Shown: positions 5,615 to 11,076 of the stretch, in pieces | How the letters are laid out: each line of letters starts with the position of its first letter | How positions within the stretch are numbered: the stretch's first letter is position 1 | Source: Candidatus Accumulibacter iunctus | GTDB lineage: Bacteria > Pseudomonadota > Gammaproteobacteria > Burkholderiales > Rhodocyclaceae | DNA: 11,076 nucleotides | Direction: 5' to 3' | Assembly: GCA_002345025.1 (NCBI GenBank) | Contig: DDUX01000087.1 | Span: forward strand, 1-11,076 | Made by a program: the position numbers and the translations under genes | The notes under the pieces: model-generated | Seen by the model: the letters and a program-made list of their open reading frames with translations, nothing else | The model's database searches: none | Told to the model about the DNA's origin: nothing

Positions 5615-8208
5615 CACTTGCGTCCGCCGAGCAGACCGAGCAGCCCTTCGGCAAGGCGCTGCACCGTTTGCGGATCGGGAACCGGCAGTTTGAGAAAGCG
5701 CTCGCCGGTCGCCGGATCGGTCTGTACCCACGGCGATGGGCGCTCGCCGCTCGACGCGGCGGCGAGTTCGCCCAGCAGTTGCACGCCAGCGGACAGCAGC
5801 GGCGACCACGGGTCGGCCGACGGGGCCGGTGTGGTCGGAGCCGGTGTGCCCGTTGCGGCCGATGCCACATCCACTTCGCCCACTTGCGGCGCGGCGGCCG
5901 CTGCGGGAGCGTCAGCAACCGCTGCTGCCGGCGGCTCGCCAGCCTGCGGCACCACCTGAACCTCCACCTGCACCTGCAACCCCGTCTCCTGATACTCCTC
6001 TTCACCGTCGGCGGCAGCGGCAGCGGCGGCGCCGGCTTCGCTGGTTGCCTCGAGTGGCGGGGTATCGTGACGCTCGTCTTCGCTGGCGGTCGTTTCGCCA
6101 GCCATCTGGCCGGTCACCCGGTCGACCGTCTCCATGAACTTTGACAGCCGCGTTCCCTGCAGCACGACCTCGTCATCGCCGCCGTCGAGGACGCCGGAAA
6201 ACAGCGACTGCTTGAACGCCAGCACCGACAGCATGCCTTCCTCGATCGTTCCGCGGGCAACGAAGTTGACCACCTGCACGCCGCGCGTCTGGCCGATGCG
6301 ATGGACGCGGCCGATCCGCTGCTCGAGAACCGCCGGATTCCAGGGCAGATCCATATTGACGACGACCGCCGCCGCATGCTGCAGGTTGAGGCCGACGCCA
6401 CCGGCGTCGGTGCTGAGGAAGACGCGGCAGTCGGCATCGCTGTGGAAGCGATCGACGAGGGCGCCGCGCTTGTCGGCGGCGACACCGCCGTGGAACAGCA
6501 CATGCTCCCAGCCACGTGGCCGCAACCGGCGGATGATCAGTTCGTGTGTGCGCAGCCACTGGCTGAAGACGACGACCTTGGCCTGCGGATCTTCGAAGAG
6601 GACCTCGAGCAGCGCGACCAGTTCGTCGGCCTTGTAGCCGTCGTCGGTTTCCTTGTCGATCAGGAAGCTGCTGTTGCACGCCATGCGCATGTTCTGCAGC
6701 GAGCAGTGCAGGCGGAGTTGCTCCTTTTCCGAGAGGAAGCCGGTGCGCCGCCAGCGCTGCACGATGCGCGCGACCGTCTCGCGGTTCTCCTCGTGATGCT
6801 GCGCCTGCAGGGCGCTCATCGGCATCAGCAGCGTGTTGTCGACGCGCTCGGGCAGTTGCTCGAGCACTTCCGCCTTGCGCCGGCGCAGCATGATCGGCGC
6901 CAGCGTCTCGCCGATGCGATGCAGCTCGCGATAGCCGACGACGCGACCATGCTCGTCGCGCTGCTGGTGTTCGTGCAGCAGCCGCCAGGTCGGGCCGAGT
7001 CGGTGCTGGTCGACGAACTGGACGATCGAGATCAGTTCCTCGAGCCGGTTCTCGAGCGGCGTTCCGGTGAGGACGACGGCGTAGGGGCTGTCGATCTGCT
7101 TCAGTGCGCGGGCAGCGATCGTGTTCCAGTTCTTGATCCGCTGTGCTTCGTCGACGACCACCACGTCCGGCGCCCAGGCCTGGATCAGGTCGAGGTCGCG
7201 GCTCAGCGTTTCGTAATTGGTGATCTTGCAGAAGTCAGGCTGCGCATAACGCGCCTGGCGGACCGCCCGCAGGCCGCCGATCACCATCGCCTGGCGCTCG
7301 CTGAAGCGGGCGATCTCGCGTTGCCACTGGTGCTTGAGCGAGGTCGGGCAGACGACCAGGACGCGCTCGGCGCCAAAGTGGCGGGCGAAGATCTCCATCG
7401 CCGCGATCGCCTGCACCGTCTTGCCGAGACCCATCTCGTCGCCGATCAGCACCCGCCCGGAACGTGCCGCGAAGAGCGCTCCCTGGCGCTGATAAGGATA
7501 GAGGCCGACCTTGAGCAGAGCGCCGAGCTCGGGGCTGTCGCTGCCCAGCGGATAGGCGGCGGCAAGGGCCTGCTGGCGGATGTCGCGATCGCGCAGCTCG
7601 GCGATGAAGGCCAGCGCATCGTCGTCGCAGCGCAGGTCGTGACCGGCGGCACGAACGCGGTCGATGAAAGCCGGCAGATCGACGAAACGCTCGCTCGGCA
7701 ATTGCCACCCCGCATCGCGGTCGAACAACTCGTACGCCGCCGGCAGCAAGTCGCAGCCGGGGCGCAGGCGCACGCGACGCTGCCCGGCGTAGTCGAGAAA
7801 GAGCTCGCTGAATGCGCCCTGGAAGCCGGCGGCGAGCGCCTGCCTGCCGTCCGGGCGAGTGCCGATCTGCGCCAGCGTGAATTCGATGTGCTTGCAGGTT
7901 CCGAGGTCGTTGGTCGAGAAGTCCGGACACGAGCAGCGGTTGTCGCCGGGCTGGTCGCCGCGGATGACGACCCGGTAGCGGCGCCGACTGTCCGGGTTGT
8001 ACACCGCGAACTCGGAAAAGACCGGATCGTCACCGAGATTCTCGAAACCGAAGCGCTGCTCGCGGCCGTACTGCCGGCGCAGTTCGCGCTGCCAGTCGTC
8101 GACCGTCAGCTCGGCGGGTTGGCGCAGCCGGGAAAGGCGCGGCGGAGTCGTGCCGCGTTGGCTGGTCTTGCGGCCCTTGCGGTTCGCTTTGTCGCTCGTC
8201 TTGTCCAT
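5614..8208 (-). CDS. SWIM zinc-finger SNF2-family DEAD/DEAH-box helicase
   Basis: This 864-residue protein is a RapA/SNF2-like ATP-dependent DNA translocase. Domains in order: a basic N-terminus (1-30); a SWIM zinc finger with C92-x-C94 and C105-x-H107; a linker; then the SNF2 ATPase with motif I GDEMGLGKT (256-264), motif II DEAQ (353-356) and motif III TGTPLENR (381-388). The helicase C-terminal lobe follows, with FSQW (548-551), STDAGGVGLNLQ (599-610) and motif VI QRIGRVHRIGQ (630-640). All ATPase residues are intact. After about 700 comes an Ala/Glu/Pro-rich low-complexity linker, then a non-repetitive tail (about 798-864). The ATG at 8208 has AGGAGA 3 bases upstream. It lies 232 bases downstream of the MT-A70 methyltransferase gene on the same strand. 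Likely roles are chromatin or transcription-complex remodelling or repair. No nuclease domain is seen, and the precise function is unknown. Confidence 0.93.
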   Translation of the reverse strand: MDKTSDKANRKGRKTSQRGTTPPRLSRLRQPAELTVDDWQRELRRQYGREQRFGFENLGDDPVFSEFAVYNPDSRRRYRVVIRGDQPGDNRCSCPDFSTNDLGTCKHIEFTLAQIGTRPDGRQALAAGFQGAFSELFLDYAGQRRVRLRPGCDLLPAAYELFDRDAGWQLPSERFVDLPAFIDRVRAAGHDLRCDDDALAFIAELRDRDIRQQALAAAYPLGSDSPELGALLKVGLYPYQRQGALFAARSGRVLIGDEMGLGKTVQAIAAMEIFARHFGAERVLVVCPTSLKHQWQREIARFSERQAMVIGGLRAVRQARYAQPDFCKITNYETLSRDLDLIQAWAPDVVVVDEAQRIKNWNTIAARALKQIDSPYAVVLTGTPLENRLEELISIVQFVDQHRLGPTWRLLHEHQQRDEHGRVVGYRELHRIGETLAPIMLRRRKAEVLEQLPERVDNTLLMPMSALQAQHHEENRETVARIVQRWRRTGFLSEKEQLRLHCSLQNMRMACNSSFLIDKETDDGYKADELVALLEVLFEDPQAKVVVFSQWLRTHELIIRRLRPRGWEHVLFHGGVAADKRGALVDRFHSDADCRVFLSTDAGGVGLNLQHAAAVVVNMDLPWNPAVLEQRIGRVHRIGQTRGVQVVNFVARGTIEEGMLSVLAFKQSLFSGVLDGGDDEVVLQGTRLSKFMETVDRVTGQMAGETTASEDERHDTPPLEATSEAGAAAAAAADGEEEYQETGLQVQVEVQVVPQAGEPPAAAVADAPAAAAAPQVGEVDVASAATGTPAPTTPAPSADPWSPLLSAGVQLLGELAAASSGERPSPWVQTDPATGERFLKLPVPDPQTVQRLAEGLLGLLGGRK

Positions 8209-8440
8209 GGCTTCTCCTGGCTTTGGTGTGCTGAAGGCAGCGGTGTATCAGGGTCTGCGCAGCAGCCGGCGATCGCGCCTGCCTGCGCCCACAGGTCGCA
8301 CACCCGGAATGATCGGTACGGGGAAATGGCAAAGCCGCAACTATGCGCAGACGGAGGGAAAAATTCAAGCCGGCGCGAGCCGCGAGCGGCAGCCAGCCGC
8401 CACCGCGACACGGCGGCGACGAGCGTCCGTGCCGCCGCAG

Positions 8441-9121
8441 TCAGTCCGTCTTCGCCGCCTGCGAGTGGTACGCGTAGGTCGGCCAGTCCGGGGCGTAGGC
8501 GTCCGCCTGGCTGCCCCAGGTCTGCCAGCCGGCGCGCGACCCGCGGGCGAACATCTCGAGGAAGGGTCCGGGCGAGCACGACTCGATCAGATCGTAGGCT
8601 TCGTCCGGCTTGCGCGAGTGCTCCCGCTTGCGGCTCCTGATGATGTTCACCTGGCGGCGGCCCGGCGCCAGCGTGCGGGCATTCCTGCCGCGGACGCCGA
8701 AGAGGAGGAGTTCCGTCGTGTTGCGGAAGTAGAAGCCGACGCCACGGCCGTCCGGGCCACCGTCCTTGCGCACCTTGTGCCAGACGATGTTGCTCTTGTA
8801 GTCGAATCCCCACGCGGCGAGAACCCCGAGGCCCTGCGGCAGCAGGGCGTTGGGCACCCACAGGTAGAGATGCGCGGGATCCTCGACGATGCTGGCCACC
8901 GGCAGGCTGACGATCTCGTCGAGGGTCAGCGTCGCATAACGACTGAGGCGCTTGTGCTCGGGGGCCATCTTGCCGGTCCGGTTCTCGAACTGCCACGGCG
9001 GATCCGCAAGCACGGTGCGGAAGCGGCGCTCACCCACCCGCAGCAGGAGATCGGCGCCTGCCTCGCACGACTGCGTCTTCATCTCTTCTCGCCCTTTCGC
9101 CAGCCCGCCCGATCGACTCAC
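8441..9121 (-). CDS. MT-A70 family adenine-N6 methyltransferase
   Basis: This is a SAM-dependent methyltransferase of the MT-A70 family; in bacteria and phages such proteins usually methylate adenine in DNA. In the 226-residue frame the catalytic DPPW is at residues 40-43, followed by LYLWVPNALL (85-94), NIVWHK (111-116), a conserved REHSRKPDE segment (166-174) and the C-terminal ELFAR...GW..WG-type block (about 188-203). The order and length match the family, and no target-recognition insert is evident. Two starts compete: GTG at 9121 (GGAAAGGG upstream) and ATG at 9082. The second gives 213 residues beginning MKTQSCEAG and starts closer to the conserved region. There is no endonuclease next to it, so it looks like an orphan methyltransferase. 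It is divergent from cobS and upstream of the SNF2 helicase on the same strand. Confidence 0.9.
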   Translation of the reverse strand: MSRSGGLAKGREEMKTQSCEAGADLLLRVGERRFRTVLADPPWQFENRTGKMAPEHKRLSRYATLTLDEIVSLPVASIVEDPAHLYLWVPNALLPQGLGVLAAWGFDYKSNIVWHKVRKDGGPDGRGVGFYFRNTTELLLFGVRGRNARTLAPGRRQVNIIRSRKREHSRKPDEAYDLIESCSPGPFLEMFARGSRAGWQTWGSQADAYAPDWPTYAYHSQAAKTD

Positions 9122-9143
9122 GGCCGCCCTTTCCGGCAGCAGC

Positions 9144-9168
9144 GCAGCCGGTGCACCTGTCCGGCTGC
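9144..9168. repeat. hairpin in the divergent MT-A70 / cobS spacer
   Basis: The perfect 8-bp inverted repeat GCAGCCGG / CCGGCTGC (9144-9151 with 9161-9168) closes a 9-base loop. There is no T-run, so it is not a terminator. It sits 23 bases before the GTG of the methyltransferase and about 165 bases before cobS, and could be an RNA structure or an operator. In G+C-rich DNA an 8-bp hairpin can also be chance. Confidence 0.4.
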
Positions 9169-9331
9169 CACCCGATCAGGATACCATCGCGGCTCGCCTT
9201 CCGGATCCTCACGACCATGTCCGCCCGAACACAACAGAGGTGCCCGGCACCCTCCACCCGGCACCGGCCGCTGCCGCGCCAACACCGCCGTACCGTGCTC
9301 GCCGTGGACGAACCCAGCCGGCGTGGCGGCG

Positions 9332-10084
9332 ATGCTTAGGCGCGAGCTGGAATACTTCTTCGGTGCGCTGCGTTTCTTTACCCGGCTGCCGGTGCCGGCG
9401 TGGGTGGGTCACAGCAGCGTCGCCCTCGACCACTCGGCGCGCTACTTCCCGACGGTCGGCGTCCTCGTCGGCGCGCTGGCGGCGCTGGTGTACCTGCTGG
9501 CCTCGTCGTTCTGGCCGACGACCCTTGCCGTTCTGGCAGCCATGGCGAGCGCGCTCTACCTGACCGGAGCCTTTCACGAGGACGGCTGGAGCGACATGGT
9601 CGATGGCTTCGGCGGCGGCTGGGAGAAGACACAGATCCTGAACATCATGAAGGATTCGCGGATCGGCAGCTTCGGCGCAATCGCCCTCGTCATGCTGCTG
9701 CTCACCCGCTTCTGCGCGCTGATCGAGATCGATCCGCTGCTGATCCCGGCAACGCTGATCGCCGGCCACAGCCTGTCGCGCTTCGCCGCGACGACGCTGC
9801 TGCACGGCCTCGACTACGTGCGTGACGAAGGCAAGGCGAAGCCGCTGGCGACACGCATCGGCACCGGCGAGCTCGCCTTCGCCGCTGGCACCGCCGTGCC
9901 GCCACTGCTGCTGCTGCCCGCACTCCCCGCGCTGCTCGGCTGCCTGCTGGCCGCCCTGGCGACGATCTGGCTCGCCCGCCTGTACCGGCGACGGATCGGT
10001 GGCTACACCGGCGACTGCCTGGGGGCAACGCAGCAACTGGCGGAAGTCGCCTTCTACTGCGGATTGCTGTGCGACTTTTCCTGA
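9332..10084 (+). CDS. cobS: adenosylcobinamide-GDP ribazoletransferase (cobalamin synthase)
   Basis: This is an integral inner-membrane enzyme (EC 2.7.8.26) that joins adenosylcobinamide-GDP to alpha-ribazole or its 5'-phosphate, closing the nucleotide loop of cobalamin. The 250 residues match the usual CobS length. Visible family features are FTRLPVP (16-22), the acidic signature GAFHEDGWSDMVDGFGGG (79-96), MKDSRIGSFG (106-115) and GGYTGDCLGA (223-232), with several hydrophobic membrane segments (about 41-60, 62-80, 114-130, 183-216). The reading frame is open far upstream, into sequence antisense to the helicase and methyltransferase, but the protein begins at ATG 9332, where homologues start. 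A GTG three codons earlier is possible. The ribosome site is weak. It overlaps cobC by 16 bases, so the two are surely co-transcribed and probably coupled. Confidence 0.95.
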   Translation: MLRRELEYFFGALRFFTRLPVPAWVGHSSVALDHSARYFPTVGVLVGALAALVYLLASSFWPTTLAVLAAMASALYLTGAFHEDGWSDMVDGFGGGWEKTQILNIMKDSRIGSFGAIALVMLLLTRFCALIEIDPLLIPATLIAGHSLSRFAATTLLHGLDYVRDEGKAKPLATRIGTGELAFAAGTAVPPLLLLPALPALLGCLLAALATIWLARLYRRRIGGYTGDCLGATQQLAEVAFYCGLLCDFS

Positions 10085-10656
10085 TCCGCCATCCGCGCCC
10101 GCTGCTGGGCGACGGCATCTGCTACGGTCGGCTCGACATCGAGGCGGAAGACCCGCGCCCGGTCGCCGCGCGCCTGCGCCCGCTGCTGCCGGCCGGCACG
10201 CCGGTGGTCAGCAGCCCACTGCAGCGGACGCGCCGGCTGGCGGCCGCGCTGCACCCGCAGCCCTCGTGCGACGAGCGACTGCAGGAGATCGACTTCGGCG
10301 AATGGGAGGGGCGCCCCTGGGAGCGGATCGAGCGGCGGCTGCTCGACGCCTGGGCAGGTGACGTGCTGCATTTCGTTCCGCCAGGCGGCGAGTCGGTCGC
10401 CATGCTGCAGGCCCGTGCGCTCGCCTGCGTCGGCGATCTGCGCGGCAGCGACTGCGCGCTCGTCACCCACGCCGGCGTCATCCGCGTCCTGCTCGGCCAC
10501 TGGCTGCGTCTGCCGATCGACGAATGGAGCCGGCTGCCGCTCGACTTCGGCAGCGTCACGCTGCTCGAACTCGCCAGCGACACCAGCGGCACGCTGCTGC
10601 CCGCCGGCGCCGTCCTGCACTACCTCAACCGCGGTGGCGCCGACGACGTCGCCTGA
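10069..10656 (+). CDS. cobC: alpha-ribazole phosphatase, histidine phosphatase family
   Basis: This is a cytosolic phosphatase (EC 3.1.3.73 type) that removes the 5'-phosphate from alpha-ribazole phosphate or from adenosylcobalamin phosphate, next to the CobS step. The 195-residue protein has the histidine-phosphatase core: LIRHPRP with phospho-accepting His8 (RHP instead of the usual RHG), SSPLQRTRRLA (48-58), the acidic EIDFGEWEG (73-81) and VTHAGVIR with His134 (132-139). It starts at GTG 10069 inside the end of cobS, in another frame. No other start upstream of the RH motif is reasonable. The cobS overlap is the main argument for alpha-ribazole phosphatase over a generic phosphoglycerate-mutase-like phosphatase. 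Its TGA directly abuts the stop codon of the convergent xerD. Confidence 0.9.
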   Translation: MRLFLIRHPRPLLGDGICYGRLDIEAEDPRPVAARLRPLLPAGTPVVSSPLQRTRRLAAALHPQPSCDERLQEIDFGEWEGRPWERIERRLLDAWAGDVLHFVPPGGESVAMLQARALACVGDLRGSDCALVTHAGVIRVLLGHWLRLPIDEWSRLPLDFGSVTLLELASDTSGTLLPAGAVLHYLNRGGADDVA

Positions 10657-11076
10657 TCAGCCGCGCGGATGGTGCTGCGCGTGCAGGCGCTTCAGTCGTT
10701 CGCGGGCGACATGGGTGTAGATCTGCGTCGTCGAGATGTCGGCGTGGCCGAGCAGCAACTGTACGACGCGCAGGTCGGCGCCGTGGTTGATCAGATGCGT
10801 CGCAAAGGCGTGGCGCAGGACATGCGGCGACAGCCGGGCGGGGTCGATCCCGGCCGCCACCGCGTAGCGCTTGATCAGTTGCCAGAAGGCCTGCCGGGTC
10901 ATCGCCGCCGCGCGCGCGGTGACGAACAGGTCGTCGCTCTGCCTGCCGTCGAGCAGCGCGCGCCGGCCCTCGGCGAGATAGCGCCGCAGCCAGTCACCGG
11001 CTTCCTCGCCGAGGGGCACCAGGCGCTCCTTGCTGCCCTTGCCGAAGACGCGCAACACGCCCATGTCGAGGCTGAT
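10657..11076 (-). CDS. xerD: site-specific tyrosine recombinase XerD, C-terminal part (5' end outside window)
   Basis: The frame is open to the right window edge, so the ATG at 11064 is internal (it is preceded by codons for ISLD). The 139 visible residues cover most of the catalytic domain and follow E. coli XerD closely: the beta-hairpin Lys in GKGSKER, LVPLGEEA, MTRQAFW, SPHVLRHAFATHL (visible His85 and Arg88), LLGHADISTTQIY (His111 and nucleophile Tyr120) and the end LHAQHHPRG. The first catalytic Arg lies outside the window. XerD acts with XerC at dif, under FtsK control, to resolve chromosome dimers, and is also used by some mobile elements. The close match to the chromosomal type, including the HHPR tail, argues for the housekeeping XerD and not an integron or phage integrase. 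About 160 residues are missing. Confidence 0.95.
   Translation of the reverse strand: MSLDMGVLRVFGKGSKERLVPLGEEAGDWLRRYLAEGRRALLDGRQSDDLFVTARAAAMTRQAFWQLIKRYAVAAGIDPARLSPHVLRHAFATHLINHGADLRVVQLLLGHADISTTQIYTHVARERLKRLHAQHHPRG

Noticed and set aside
8340..8440. A terminator after the MT-A70 gene
   Set aside because: Short G+C-rich inverted repeats occur before a run of T on the minus strand, but no stem of useful length with a proper loop directly precedes the T-run.
6301..8640. A 779-codon plus-strand ORF opposite the helicase
   Set aside because: It is antisense to an intact SNF2 helicase with all motifs, and its translation is Asp/Glu/Ala/Arg/Leu-rich without domain features. This is a typical G+C-rich antisense frame.
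5614..9121. A complete DISARM or restriction-modification system
   Set aside because: Only an orphan MT-A70 methyltransferase and a SNF2 helicase are present. There is no phospholipase-D-like, DUF1998 or endonuclease gene in the window.
7997..9331. Upstream 445 codons of the open frame leading into cobS
   Set aside because: The stretch is Arg/Pro/Ser-rich and antisense to the helicase and methyltransferase. CobS homologues begin at the ATG at 9332.
1..11076. CRISPR arrays, tRNA or rRNA genes
   Set aside because: I saw no regularly spaced direct repeats and no tRNA- or rRNA-like segments on reading both strands.

Overview
The window is G+C-rich (roughly two thirds), with the codon use and gene content of a proteobacterium. 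The E. coli-type class II aldolase, the long PPi-dependent phosphofructokinase, the cobS-cobC pair and a very canonical XerD fit a betaproteobacterium. A Rhodocyclales / Candidatus Accumulibacter-like genome is my best guess, but this rests on general resemblance and not on any search.

Layout. (i) 1-794: the right-hand part of an ISL3-family insertion sequence, with the transposase C-terminus and a probable right terminal repeat. (ii) 795-1690, minus strand: a gene that is easy to miss. It encodes an N-terminal DUF4347 domain followed directly by a phospholipase A2-like domain with a Ca-loop-like motif, an HD dyad and a later Asp. The insertion sequence ends within its codons. Its reading frame stays open, antisense through the transposase, to the window edge. 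(iii) 1687-2611: a possible small coupled minus-strand ORF with a perfect Shine-Dalgarno sequence, then an unassigned stretch. (iv) 2612-5614: the glycolytic/gluconeogenic block, class II fructose-bisphosphate aldolase then PPi-dependent phosphofructokinase, each followed by a hairpin/T-run terminator. (v) 5614-9121, minus strand: a SWIM/SNF2 helicase preceded by an MT-A70 adenine methyltransferase. (vi) 9332-10656: cobS and cobC, overlapping, for the last steps of cobalamin nucleotide-loop assembly. (vii) 10657-11076, minus strand: the C-terminal half of XerD, convergent with cobC and with abutting stop codons.

How the genes work together. Aldolase and Pfp catalyse consecutive interconversions (fructose 6-phosphate, fructose 1,6-bisphosphate, triose phosphates), and the PPi-dependent step is reversible and saves ATP. 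CobS joins adenosylcobinamide-GDP to alpha-ribazole(-phosphate), and CobC removes the phosphate. XerD is a chromosome-dimer resolution recombinase. The methyltransferase/SNF2 pair acts on DNA, but its role cannot be read from the sequence. The accessory part is the left 1.7 kb, where a mobile element has landed in a putative secreted or surface lipase/toxin-like gene with lower G+C than the rest. That disrupted DUF4347-PLA2 gene is the most unusual item here.
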